Assembly (NCBI GenBank): GCA_035325995.1
Contig: DAOKYU010000002.1
Span: forward strand, 62,001-126,000
Direction: 5' to 3'
DNA: 64,000 bases
Source of the DNA: Thermodesulfobacteriota bacterium
GTDB lineage: Bacteria; Desulfobacterota_D; UBA1144; Nemesobacterales; UBA2774
Positions 17,578 to 26,260 of the stretch are shown here, piece after piece; position 1 is the stretch's first letter; the number at the start of each line of letters is the position of its first letter. Under the pieces are notes generated by a model. That model ran no database searches. It saw nothing but the letters and a program-made list of their open reading frames with translations, and was not told the origin of the DNA. Made by a program: the position numbers and the translations under genes.

Positions 17578-18486
17578 CTATGCTCTGGGATGAGTTTTGT
17601 CGTATATCTCCATTAATTTTTCTATCGAGGTATGAGTATACCTTTGAGTCGTGGAAAGGCTCGCGTGTCCGAGCATTTCCTGGATCGCCCGGAGGTCGGC
17701 CCCGCCCCCCAAAAGGTGGGTCGCGAACGAGTGCCTGAGCACGTGCGGGCTTACGTTCTTGGGGATGCCGGCAGCTATCGCGCGCTTCTTTATTATCCTG
17801 TCCACGCTTCTTACCGTTAGCCTCCCGCCGCGGGAATTCACGAAGAGCTGGTCTCCTTTCGGCTTCATGTCGAGCCTGTGGGCGAGGTATTTCCTTATGG
17901 CCTCCGCCGCACGGGAGCCTATCGGCACCTGCCTTTCCTTTCTCCCCTTGCCGAGGACTTTAACCGTCAGGCCGGCGAGGTCGATGTCGCCGAGGTCGGC
18001 CCCGGCGAGCTCGCTTACCCTGAGGCCGCTAGAATAGAGTAGCTCCAGTATGGCGCTGTCCCTGGCGTCGAGCGCGCCGTCGCCCGACACCGTGTCGAGG
18101 AGCTTTACGACCTCGTCCACCGTGAGAAACGACGGGAGCCTCTTTTCGCCCCTGGGCGTCGGGACGAGCCTGGCGAGGTTTAATTTCACCGCCCCGGTCT
18201 TCATCAGGAACTCGAAGAACGTCCTTACGGAAGAGAGCTTCCTCGAAATCGATACCTTCTTGTTCTGCGTATAAAGCCAGCCTATATAGGCCCTTATGGG
18301 GGCCTCGTCGAGCTTCCTGGCGTCGAATTCTTCCCCTTCTCCCGGGATGAGCTTTTTTTGCCTGGCGACGCCGACGAATTCGCCGACGTCGGTCATGTAG
18401 GCCTTGACGGTGTGCTGCGAGTAATTTCTTTCGGAGAGGAGAAATTCCCTGAAGCTGTCCAGATAATGGTCCATGGCGCAGTTCAC
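17578..18486 (-). CDS. xerC: tyrosine recombinase XerC
   Basis: 302 residues from a GTG at 18486 (an ATG four codons on is equally possible). It is a site-specific recombinase that resolves chromosome dimers at dif with a XerD partner, which is not in the window. The N-terminal SAM-like core-binding domain (FREFLLSERNYSQHTVKAY) precedes the catalytic domain. Catalytic residues are seen in SSGLRVSELAG (Arg), GKGRKERQVPIG (Lys), SPHVLRHSFATHLL (His, Arg), LGHASLSTTQRYTH (His, Tyr). Linkage to hslVU supports the housekeeping XerC assignment rather than a phage integrase. Confidence 0.9.
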   Translation of the reverse strand: MNCAMDHYLDSFREFLLSERNYSQHTVKAYMTDVGEFVGVARQKKLIPGEGEEFDARKLDEAPIRAYIGWLYTQNKKVSISRKLSSVRTFFEFLMKTGAVKLNLARLVPTPRGEKRLPSFLTVDEVVKLLDTVSGDGALDARDSAILELLYSSGLRVSELAGADLGDIDLAGLTVKVLGKGRKERQVPIGSRAAEAIRKYLAHRLDMKPKGDQLFVNSRGGRLTVRSVDRIIKKRAIAAGIPKNVSPHVLRHSFATHLLGGGADLRAIQEMLGHASLSTTQRYTHTSIEKLMEIYDKTHPRA

Positions 18487-18619
18487 ATTAATATAATCAC
18501 CAGGTCCGGTCTTTCAATGGACGGACTTTGCCGTCCTGTAATTCGCTGGAATTTCCGGAGAGGCTGGCGGGCCGAGCGGAGCATCCCGGATTCGGGAGCG
18601 GCCCGGCGCGCCGGAGGCG

Positions 18620-21301
18620 TCAGTTCTTATCGAAGCCGCCGTACCCTTTGCTCATCTCGTCGTAGAAGAGCCCGGAGAGCTGGACCCTCTTGGCGCCGAT
18701 GTATCTCTTCCTGTAGTACTGCTTGTTGATGTTGTCTATCGTCACCTTGCGGGACGCGGACGACGCGTGGATGAATTCGTCGTTCCCCATGTAGATGCCG
18801 ACGTGGGAGGGGTATTTCGCGTACGTGATGAAGAACACGAGGTCGCCGGTGTCGAGCTCGTCTCTCTTGACGCTCTTGCCCGACCTGTAGTAGATGTCCC
18901 TCGCCGTACGGGGGAGGTTGACGTTGAACCTGCTGAAAACCTTTTTGACGTAGCCAGAGCAGTCTATGCCGGTGATGAAATCGTTGCCGCCGAATTTGTA
19001 CGGCGCGCCGAGGTATTTCTTCGCCACCTGTATGATGCTCTCCTTAGAGAACCTTCCGTTCTTCCCGGAATCGTCGGACGCATTATCTGCCTTGCCGCCG
19101 GACTGTATGGTGCTCTTGTCGGCTACCGCGACGTAGGCGGCGTCCTGCCCGGGGATGGTCGGAATGTAGAGCACCTGTCCCGCGTTTATCGTGCTGCCCT
19201 TGATGTTGTTTTCGGTTTTGAGCGCGGTAATCGTGATGCCGTACTTGGCCGCTACGCTCGCGAGCGTGTCGCCTTTTTCGACGACGTATTCACGCTTCGG
19301 GCTGGCCGTCGCTATAACCTTCGCGCCCACTCCGAGCGCGGGCTCGGCGTCCACAGCTTCCGTGATTCCCGGAATGTTGAGCTTCGCTCCGGCCCTTAAG
19401 GTGTTGCCCCTGAGGCCGTTCGCCTTCTTGAGCTCGCTTACAGAAACCCCGAACCTGCTCGCTATCCTGCCGAGCGTGTCGCCCCTGGCTACCGTGTAGC
19501 GGGACGACGTAACCTTTTCCTGGGGCACGGGGATGAGGAGTATGTCGCCCTTGCCTATACGGTCGGACTTTAAGGCGCTCGCCTTTTTGATCTCGTCTAC
19601 AGTCACGTCGAAGCCGGACGCGATCCCTCCGAGCGTGTCGCCTTCCTTGACCACGTATCTCTTCTTTATGTATACCTCGGCGGAGGCGGTTTCTTCCGGG
19701 GCCTGTGCGGAAACCGCTTCGGCTGCGGTGACCGCAGGCTCGGCCACGACTATGACGTCTTTCTTTACGGGGCCGGGGACCTTCAACACCTGGCCGATCC
19801 TGATGTTGCTGCTCTTAAGGCCGTTGGCTTGCTTGAGCTCGTTCTGGGATACGCCGTGTTTAATCGCGAGCCGTCCGAGCGTGTCGCCTTTCGCGACCTT
19901 GTAGCTGCCGTCGAATTTGGCTGTTAAAGCCGGGTCCGCGGTTTCGGATTCCGCGGGCGATGCCGGCGTGAGGGCGAGCTCCTGCCCGATGCGGATATTA
20001 TTGCTCTTAAGGCCGTTAATCTTTTTGAGCTGGCTTACCGAGACGCCGAACCTGCCGCCTATCCCGCCGAGCGTGTCGCCCTTACGCACCGTGTATACGC
20101 CGGGGACTTCGGGGGCGCTGTCGGCGGAAGAGGGAGCGGGCTTTTCGTCCGCGCCCGCCGTTTCGACGGCCTCGGCCAGCTTCGCCGAACCGGGCACCAC
20201 GAGCTTTTGCCCTATGCGGAGGTTCCTGCTGTCGATGCTGTTGAGCTCGACGAGGTCTTTTGTGCTGACGCCGAGCTTCCGCGCGATGCCACCGGGCGTG
20301 TCGCCCTTCGAGACCGTGTAGTAGGTGATTGTCGATGGAGCGGGTTTTACGTTTTCAGCCTCGGCTTCTTCGGCCTTAACGGGGACGGGGGCCGTTTCGG
20401 CGGCCGCTGTGACTGCACCCGCGGAACCGGGGACGATGAGCTCCTGTCCTATCCTGAGGCTCTTGCTGTCGATGTCGTTCAGTTTTATCAGGTCGCTCGT
20501 GCTGACGCCGAGCTTCTGTGCTATGCCGCCCGGGGTGTCGCCCTTACGGACGACGTATACGCCGCCCGCGGGGGCTTTCTTAACGGTGGTTTCAGCGGGT
20601 TTTGCCTCGGCGGTTTTTACTTCGGCAGTCTTTATTTCATCGGGGGCGGCATCGGGGGCCTTCGCCGCCGGCGCACCGCCCGGGATCCGGAGGGTTTGGC
20701 CGACGCTTATCTTATCCGTTTTCAGCCCGTTCCCGGCCTTGAGCTCGCGGCTCGACATGCCGTATTTCGCCGCTATGTGGCCGAGCGTATCGCCGTTTTT
20801 GACCGTGTAGGTCGCCGGGATTGCGGGGGCGGGGGCCTTTGCGGGCCCTTGGGACACTTCGCCCGTTGCCGGCTGTGCCTTGGCGCTCTTTACGCTCGAA
20901 TTCTGTCCGGAGGGGATTGCAAGTTTTTGCCCGATTTGTAGTTTTGTGCTGCTTAATCCGTTTTCGTTCTGTAAAGCCGCTGTCGATACGCCGTGTCTTT
21001 CGGCTATTTCGCCCAGGGTGTCGCCTTTCTTTACTATGTACTCTTTATTATTGCTGCCATCCTCTGCATTGCTTCTTGTTTCGGCCGAACCGCCCGAATT
21101 AGGGACAGTCAAAACATCGCCTATATCCAATCTGTTATTTTCGAGATTATTGACGGATTTCAGGTCTTCAACGGTTACGCCGAATTTTAACGCCAAGCCG
21201 TAAAGGTTATCTCCTTTTTTCACGGTGTATTTGCTTGCTGTGAAAGCAGTTACGGGAAGGAGAAATACAAAAAGAACCACCAGGGAATACCTAATCGCCA
21301 T
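18620..21301 (-). CDS. secreted cell-wall hydrolase with ten LysM repeats and a C-terminal NlpC/P60 domain
   Basis: 893 residues. An N-terminal signal peptide (about residues 1-22) is followed by ten LysM peptidoglycan-binding repeats, each opening with a YxVxxGDT-type strand and closing with IGQ.L.VP. They are joined by Ala/Pro/Glu-rich linkers. The last ~130 residues form an NlpC/P60 endopeptidase: catalytic Cys in TGIDCSGYVKKVF, then LDTGDLVFF, and His in YPSHVGIYMG. It should cleave stem peptides of peptidoglycan outside the cytoplasmic membrane. Ten LysM copies in one hydrolase is unusually many; most carry one to six. AGGAGG precedes the ATG. The gene is monocistronic with a leader of about 120 nt. 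Confidence 0.9.
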   Translation of the reverse strand: MAIRYSLVVLFVFLLPVTAFTASKYTVKKGDNLYGLALKFGVTVEDLKSVNNLENNRLDIGDVLTVPNSGGSAETRSNAEDGSNNKEYIVKKGDTLGEIAERHGVSTAALQNENGLSSTKLQIGQKLAIPSGQNSSVKSAKAQPATGEVSQGPAKAPAPAIPATYTVKNGDTLGHIAAKYGMSSRELKAGNGLKTDKISVGQTLRIPGGAPAAKAPDAAPDEIKTAEVKTAEAKPAETTVKKAPAGGVYVVRKGDTPGGIAQKLGVSTSDLIKLNDIDSKSLRIGQELIVPGSAGAVTAAAETAPVPVKAEEAEAENVKPAPSTITYYTVSKGDTPGGIARKLGVSTKDLVELNSIDSRNLRIGQKLVVPGSAKLAEAVETAGADEKPAPSSADSAPEVPGVYTVRKGDTLGGIGGRFGVSVSQLKKINGLKSNNIRIGQELALTPASPAESETADPALTAKFDGSYKVAKGDTLGRLAIKHGVSQNELKQANGLKSSNIRIGQVLKVPGPVKKDVIVVAEPAVTAAEAVSAQAPEETASAEVYIKKRYVVKEGDTLGGIASGFDVTVDEIKKASALKSDRIGKGDILLIPVPQEKVTSSRYTVARGDTLGRIASRFGVSVSELKKANGLRGNTLRAGAKLNIPGITEAVDAEPALGVGAKVIATASPKREYVVEKGDTLASVAAKYGITITALKTENNIKGSTINAGQVLYIPTIPGQDAAYVAVADKSTIQSGGKADNASDDSGKNGRFSKESIIQVAKKYLGAPYKFGGNDFITGIDCSGYVKKVFSRFNVNLPRTARDIYYRSGKSVKRDELDTGDLVFFITYAKYPSHVGIYMGNDEFIHASSASRKVTIDNINKQYYRKRYIGAKRVQLSGLFYDEMSKGYGGFDKN

Positions 21302-21341
21302 GCCTTATACCTCCTAGAGAGACAAAAACTGTTTTGATCCA

Positions 21342-21370
21342 TACCGGGTTGGGAATCCGGTAGACCGGAT
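21342..21370 (-). promoter_or_regulatory. leader with two mutually exclusive hairpins ahead of the LysM/NlpC gene
   Basis: CCGG at 21357-21360 can pair either as part of ATCCGG/CCGGAT (21355-21360 with 21365-21370) or of TACCGG/CCGGTA (21342-21347 with 21357-21362). The stems lie 40-70 nt before the start codon, with a TATAAT (21428-21433, minus strand) about 60 nt further upstream. No ydaO (c-di-AMP) consensus is recognisable. Confidence 0.35.
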
Positions 21371-21544
21371 GTGCTTCTAGGTTCTGGTTGTCAAAGAACT
21401 AAGTAAATTACTTAAACCTTGGAACTGATTATACACGAATGCGTTCGGATATTAAAGAGGGATTAACTCCTGTCCCGAAATTTATAAAAGAGCCGTATTC
21501 CGGTGGGTTGCGGGGTATTGTTAAAGAAACCGGGGGCATGTTTA

Positions 21545-21567
21545 AAGGCCCCGCCGGGGGTGTTTTC
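21545..21567 (-). terminator. weak terminator-like hairpin after the 108-residue gene
   Basis: On the minus strand CCCCC-GGC-GGGG is followed by CCTTTAAA, about 40 bp past the stop at 21606. The T tract is short, so function is doubtful. The rest of 21302-21605 holds the LysM-gene promoter and leader and no gene. Confidence 0.3.
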
Positions 21568-21605
21568 AACTGCCCGGGCACGGCCCGGAAAGCGTGCGGT
21601 TAAGG

Positions 21606-21932
21606 CTACTGGTTTAAATACGGGGTGTTGGCGAGGAGCCATTCGGCGAGCGGGAGGCCCTCTACGTGATAAATGTCTATGAAGCCTTCCTCGTCCTTTT
21701 CCCTGACGAAGACCTCGCTGACAAGACCGACCGCGATCCTGCGTACGTCCTCGTGCCCGAGGCCCGAGGTGTCGATGACGTCCGACATTTTAAACGTGAT
21801 GACGCCGGACTTCGACTCGCTGAATTCCCTGTCGTCCGAGAATTCGATGGCAAAGGTAACTTCGAGCGCGCCTTTATTGTCGGGCCCTACGTCCGAAAGC
21901 TCTATGATCCTGATATAATCGAGTGCGGTCAT
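21606..21932 (-). CDS. small protein of unknown function
   Basis: 108 residues, acidic, with no signal peptide or membrane segment. The pattern of beta strands (GALEVTFAIEF, KSGVITFKMSDVID) followed by helices and a C-terminal LAEWLLANTPY suggests a compact alpha/beta domain. I do not recognise a family. It lies 66 bp downstream of another small unknown gene on the same strand, possibly in one transcript. Codon use is like that of the core genes around it. Confidence 0.55.
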   Translation of the reverse strand: MTALDYIRIIELSDVGPDNKGALEVTFAIEFSDDREFSESKSGVITFKMSDVIDTSGLGHEDVRRIAVGLVSEVFVREKDEEGFIDIYHVEGLPLAEWLLANTPYLNQ

Positions 21933-21998
21933 ATCGTGCTCTTAAAAGATTAACCGATTTGCCGGCCCGGTTTGCCGTGGCCCGAAGCCGCGCGATGC

Positions 21999-22247
21999 TC
22001 ATTCGATGATGTTAGTGCAGATGTAGAGGAACTCGTCCCCGAGCTCCCAGCCGACGGTCATTATCTGTATGTGCCCCTTGTCGTGGAGGTCCTTAAGGGT
22101 TTCGACTACCTTTATTTTCGTCCCGGCGTGGTCGAGGCCCGGGTTCGACTCGACGACCTTACGCGTGAGCTTTTCGGTATTCGTATTCCCCTGGCCCGCG
22201 CCGCCTGTGCACATCTGTTTCAAGAGTTCCATTTCGAGCTCGTTCAT
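21999..22247 (-). CDS. small, possibly winged-helix protein, unknown
   Basis: 82 residues. The order helix (MNELEMELLKQM), helix (NTEKLTRKVVES), helix (KIKVVETLKDLHDKGHI) and strand pair (IQIMTVGWELGDEFLYI) resembles a winged helix-turn-helix domain. The family is not identified. The upstream region to 22430 is a divergent gap with the glycosyltransferase and would hold its promoter. No binding site is evident. Confidence 0.5.
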   Translation of the reverse strand: MNELEMELLKQMCTGGAGQGNTNTEKLTRKVVESNPGLDHAGTKIKVVETLKDLHDKGHIQIMTVGWELGDEFLYICTNIIE

Positions 22248-22429
22248 ACGTCTCTCCCGGCTTCCGCTGAATCGCGTCGCTGAAGCCTTTACCTTGTCCG
22301 GGCGTTAAAGGGCATCGGAACCGGCCGTGAAATTCAGCCATGAAATATAGTGTATTATACAATGAAGCGCAATCGGGGCCGCCCGGGGAGGACGGCGGGA
22401 CGGCGGCGCCCGAGACGCGGCTCCAACGC

Positions 22430-23638
22430 ATGAAGGTCCTTATATATACGCACGAATTCCCGCCCTTTCTGGGCGGGCTCGCGACGACGTCGTTAAAGCT
22501 CGCAAGCGGGCTTCTGGCCTCGGGGCTCGATGTTTCGGTGCTCGCCCCCGGATACGGAAAGAGCGCCCACGGGGACGACGGCGGCCTCGGCGTCAGGGTT
22601 ACGAGGATTCCTTCGCTCGGCGCGGGGCTTGCGAAGGCTGTCCCCTTCGCGGACATAGTTCTCGGACGCATGCATCTCTCACGCGCCGTCGCCGCCGAGC
22701 AGCCCGACGCCGTCCTTTTCGTAACGGAGGAAGCCGAGGCCGCGGGCGGCCTCCTCCCGTCTTATCCTTTCGTCCCGATACCGAGGGTCGCGGGGTCGGG
22801 GATAACGACGTGCTTTCTCGGGAATAATCCTTTAAAGCGTCTCATGCGCCGTCCGATGGCGAGGCTCTACAGGAGCTCGCCGCTCGTCATCGCGGTGAGC
22901 GAAAGCACCAGGGGGCTCCTTCGCGAAGTCGGCGTCCCGCCCGAAAAGATAAAGGTGATATATAACGGCGTCGAGGACGAGATGCTGAGTAAAGCTCCGG
23001 ACGCCGCGAAGGTCGAAGCCCTCCGCCGGAGGTACGGTATACCCCCGGGGGCGAAGGTGCTTGTCACTGTCGCAAGGGTGCTCCCGCGAAAGGGGCAGGA
23101 TACCGTCATAAAGTCGCTCCCTGCCGTTCTCGCGGAATTCCCGGATACCTATTACATGATCGTCGGCGACGGGAGATACGTCCAAAGCTTCGGGGAGCTC
23201 GCGCGGAGCCTCGGGGTTTCGGAGAGGGTTATATTCACGGGCGGCGTCGGGCATTCGGACGTCGCCGATTATTTCGATCTTTCCGACGCATTCGTAATGC
23301 CGAACAGGTACTGGAACGACAAGATAGAAGGGCTTCCGAACGTCCTCCTCGAAGCCTCGGCCCGTGGTAAGCCCGTCATCGCCGGGAATCACGGCGGGTC
23401 CGTCGAGGCCGTCGGGGACGGCGTCACCGGGTTTCTCGTGGACCCCGAAAGCGTAAGCGCCGTATCCGGGGCCGTGCTGAAACTTTTCAGGGACGCCGGG
23501 CTTGCGCGCGGGATGGGCGAGAAGGGAAGGGCCCGCGTCTCGGGGCGCCACACCATGAAGGTGATGATGGAGAATTACGCCTCGGCAATAAGGGGCGCGG
23601 TCGAAAGCTGGAGCAGGGGGGCGGCGCAGGATGCCTGA
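22430..23638 (+). CDS. family 4 glycosyltransferase (GT-B)
   Basis: 402 residues from the ATG at 22430. The open frame reaches 90 nt further, but conserved sequence starts with KVLIYTHEFPPFLGG. Retaining GT4 signatures are visible: VIYNGVE, the LVTVARVLPRKGQD loop, YYMIVGDG, and the donor-binding EGLPNVLLEASARGKPVI. It should transfer a sugar from a nucleotide donor to a lipid-linked or surface polysaccharide acceptor at the inner membrane. It overlaps the next gene, a flippase, by 8 bp, so the two form an export-linked unit. Donor and acceptor cannot be told from sequence. Confidence 0.87.
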   Translation: MKVLIYTHEFPPFLGGLATTSLKLASGLLASGLDVSVLAPGYGKSAHGDDGGLGVRVTRIPSLGAGLAKAVPFADIVLGRMHLSRAVAAEQPDAVLFVTEEAEAAGGLLPSYPFVPIPRVAGSGITTCFLGNNPLKRLMRRPMARLYRSSPLVIAVSESTRGLLREVGVPPEKIKVIYNGVEDEMLSKAPDAAKVEALRRRYGIPPGAKVLVTVARVLPRKGQDTVIKSLPAVLAEFPDTYYMIVGDGRYVQSFGELARSLGVSERVIFTGGVGHSDVADYFDLSDAFVMPNRYWNDKIEGLPNVLLEASARGKPVIAGNHGGSVEAVGDGVTGFLVDPESVSAVSGAVLKLFRDAGLARGMGEKGRARVSGRHTMKVMMENYASAIRGAVESWSRGAAQDA

Positions 23639-24941
23639 ACCTTCGGGCAGTCAGAGGAAGCTCTTTTTAAACGCCGCGTATCTCTTCGGCGGGAAGGCCG
23701 CCGCCGGCGGGTTCGCCGCGCTACAGACGGTCATAATGGCCAGGATTCTCGGGGTCTCGGACTTCGGGCTTCTCCAGCTCGTCATCGCCTACATCGCCAT
23801 GATGAACCAGCTCTTCGACGTCCGCGTGTGGGAGACGGCGGTCAAGTACATCGGGACCTACTGGAGCGCGCACGACGCGGACAAGACCCGCGCCATGATA
23901 AAGCTCTCCTACCTCCTCGACATCGGGAGCGGGGCCGTCTCGTTCGTTATCGCGGTGCTCACGGCGAAGCTCATAAGCGACTACGTCCTCCACGAGCCCG
24001 GTGCGTACGTCTACATCCGGGTGTTCGCCCTCAGCCTCTTCATCGAGACGGCGAAGCTCACGTCGGACGCCATACTTCGCGTGTTCGACAAGTTCGGGAT
24101 TATCGCCATCGTGAACACGCTCGAAAACTTCGTTCAGCTTATACTCGTAAGCGCTTTTCTCCTCCTCGGGAGGGGGATAATGGGTGCGCTCTACGGGCTG
24201 GTAATCTCGAAGTTCGTAACCGTTATTATAAGGCTGACGTTCGTAGACCGGACGCTCGGGGAGAAAGGGCTCCGGAGCTGGCTCATGTCGGACCTCCGCC
24301 TGATACGGGGCGAATGGAGGGAGATAGGCTGGTTCCTCGGGAACACGAGCCTCATGGCGACGCTCAAGATGGGGAGCGACAAGTACCTCGGCATGATGCT
24401 CCTCGGATACCTCGCCGGGAACGAGGCCGTCGGGCTCTACAGGGTCGCCAATTCCGCCTCGGGCATAGTGAACCGCATCGTCGATACGTTAAACGAGGCC
24501 ATATTCCCCGAGCTCGTGAGGTTCACCAGCGCAAGCGCGATCAAGGAGTTTAAAAAGTATATAAAGGCCTCGACGAAAAACCTCCTCAAGATCATCGTAC
24601 CCGTGACGGCCGTCATAGTCGTCCTCGCGGGGCCGCTGGTCAAATACATATTCGGCACGGAGTATCTGCCCGCCGTGAACACGCTCAGGATACTGGCCGT
24701 CGGCGTCCTCATATCGCGCTTTACGTACTGGATAAGCCCGGCTCTCCTCGCCATGGGCCGGTCGGGCGTGAGGACCGTCTTCTCGATATTCACGACCGTC
24801 GTCTACCTGGGGCTGATGCTGATTTTCGTCCCGCCCTATTCCTACGAAGGCGCGGCGCTGGCGTTCCTTGGATTCGCCGTGATAAAGTCGGCCATGTCCT
24901 ACGGCATATTCGGGTACTACGTAAGGAAGGACCACGGTTAG
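23631..24941 (+). CDS. Wzx-type lipid-linked oligosaccharide flippase (MATE/MOP superfamily)
   Basis: 436 residues, almost entirely membrane-spanning, with about 12 hydrophobic segments. The opening (LFLNAAYLFGGKAAAGGFAA) and RILGVSDFGLLQL segment are typical of polysaccharide-export flippases. The segment VGLYRVANSASGIVNRIVDT is the usual mid-protein signature. It would flip glycan-lipid intermediates across the inner membrane. It is coupled to the glycosyltransferase by overlap; there is no Wzy polymerase or Wzz in the window. Confidence 0.85.
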   Translation: MPEPSGSQRKLFLNAAYLFGGKAAAGGFAALQTVIMARILGVSDFGLLQLVIAYIAMMNQLFDVRVWETAVKYIGTYWSAHDADKTRAMIKLSYLLDIGSGAVSFVIAVLTAKLISDYVLHEPGAYVYIRVFALSLFIETAKLTSDAILRVFDKFGIIAIVNTLENFVQLILVSAFLLLGRGIMGALYGLVISKFVTVIIRLTFVDRTLGEKGLRSWLMSDLRLIRGEWREIGWFLGNTSLMATLKMGSDKYLGMMLLGYLAGNEAVGLYRVANSASGIVNRIVDTLNEAIFPELVRFTSASAIKEFKKYIKASTKNLLKIIVPVTAVIVVLAGPLVKYIFGTEYLPAVNTLRILAVGVLISRFTYWISPALLAMGRSGVRTVFSIFTTVVYLGLMLIFVPPYSYEGAALAFLGFAVIKSAMSYGIFGYYVRKDHG

Positions 24942-24943
24942 GG

Positions 24944-26062
24944 CTACTTATCCTGCGCGGCGTCGGGTGACTTTTTTATCAGCCCGTTCTCGTGGAGGAA
25001 CTTCGCGAAGAGCTCGCCCTTTATCTCGGCGCCGAGCTCGTTCTCGTGCCTCCCGTCGCCCCAGTACTTCTTGTCGTCCGGCATTACGGCCTCGAAGTCG
25101 AAGAGCGGTATGCCGTTTTCGGCGGCGACTTTTTCGAGGACCTCGTTCATTTCCCTGAACCCCCTCTGGTAGTGGGGGGTCGAGGCGTAATCGTCCATGT
25201 ACGGCGACCACGCCCACGTGACGAAGACCATATCGACGCCGCCGGCCTTCGTTATCGCGACCATGTTGCGGAGGTTCCGCTCGAAGAATATCGGCGGGTT
25301 CTTGTCCAGCAGCTCCATGGGGTCGTGCTTCGCGACCGAGTATGGGCCGTACGCGGTGTCGGGCGTTACGAAGTTGCCGATGCCGACCTGTTTCGTGATG
25401 CCCGTCTTCCTCAGAATAACCCTGAAGAGCGCGCTGTGCTCCAGAATCGGCACGGGGGGAGGGTCCCACTGCTTACGCCTCCCCGAGTCGTCGGATTTAT
25501 ACGACGCCGGGTCGACGAACCTCGCGTGGACGTCGTTCGTCCCCTCGTATTCGATGACGAGGTCCGGGTCTATGTCGAGCACCCTGAACTCGAGGTTGAT
25601 AAGCGTCTCCCACGAGTTGTATCCGCCGACGCCCGCGTTTATCACTTCGACGTTCTCGTAGCCGTACTTGTCCCTTAGCTCGCGCTCCATCACGGCCGTA
25701 AACGTCTTGTCGTTGTCGTTTATGCCTATGTTATAGGTCGTCGAGCCGCCGAGGACGGCGATCCTGAAGACGCCCTCGGGCTTCTCGCGCGGGAACTCGT
25801 CGTTCCTGAATCCGAGCGAGTTATGGTGCGCCTTGCCCCTTTTGAAATGAGGGTTCGGGTAGTAGTTGAGGTAGTGGTGCCGGACGTAGCGCTGGTCGTC
25901 GGGGCTCAGGTACGAGTAGACGGAATACTGGAGGCTCTCCTCTTCGGGGATGATCGCGAGCCATATGCGCGTCCCGATTTCGAGGACGACGAGCGTAAAA
26001 AGAATGCTGACGAGTACCAGCGTCGATTTTTTGAACGGGGGCTTTTTCGCGGGTTCTCTCAT
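24944..26062 (-). CDS. membrane-anchored SGNH/GDSL-type hydrolase
   Basis: 372 residues with a short basic N-terminus and one membrane anchor (about 13-36), then an extracytoplasmic SGNH domain. Block I is RIAVLGGSTTYNIG with nucleophile Ser107, block II Gly is in NAGVGGYNSWET, block III Asn in EYEGTNDV, and block V WGDGRHENELGAEI holds Asp and His. These enzymes add or remove acyl groups on carbohydrates or lipids. It ends 2 bp from the convergent flippase, and is divergent from a second SGNH gene, so both may edit the polymer built by the glycosyltransferase and flippase. Substrate unknown. Confidence 0.75.
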   Translation of the reverse strand: MREPAKKPPFKKSTLVLVSILFTLVVLEIGTRIWLAIIPEEESLQYSVYSYLSPDDQRYVRHHYLNYYPNPHFKRGKAHHNSLGFRNDEFPREKPEGVFRIAVLGGSTTYNIGINDNDKTFTAVMERELRDKYGYENVEVINAGVGGYNSWETLINLEFRVLDIDPDLVIEYEGTNDVHARFVDPASYKSDDSGRRKQWDPPPVPILEHSALFRVILRKTGITKQVGIGNFVTPDTAYGPYSVAKHDPMELLDKNPPIFFERNLRNMVAITKAGGVDMVFVTWAWSPYMDDYASTPHYQRGFREMNEVLEKVAAENGIPLFDFEAVMPDDKKYWGDGRHENELGAEIKGELFAKFLHENGLIKKSPDAAQDK

Positions 26063-26260
26063 ATGTTCTGATGCCTGTTACCGGACGGCCCGAAGCGGCT
26101 CTTTAAGGTCTCGGGTCTCATGGGTTAAAAGCGGATTTTCAGGTGCATATTATATCATAGCCGGAAGCCGGGACGGGGCGCCTTTTTTTGTTGTCCGTCC
26201 CCTCGGCCTCGTTTATATTACCTGAGTGACTGCCGGGCCGCCCGCCGGAAGATAATAGAG

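Noticed and set aside
21301..21433. c-di-AMP (ydaO) riboswitch ahead of the LysM/NlpC gene
   Set aside because: It is expected by gene context, but none of the conserved ydaO core segments could be found.
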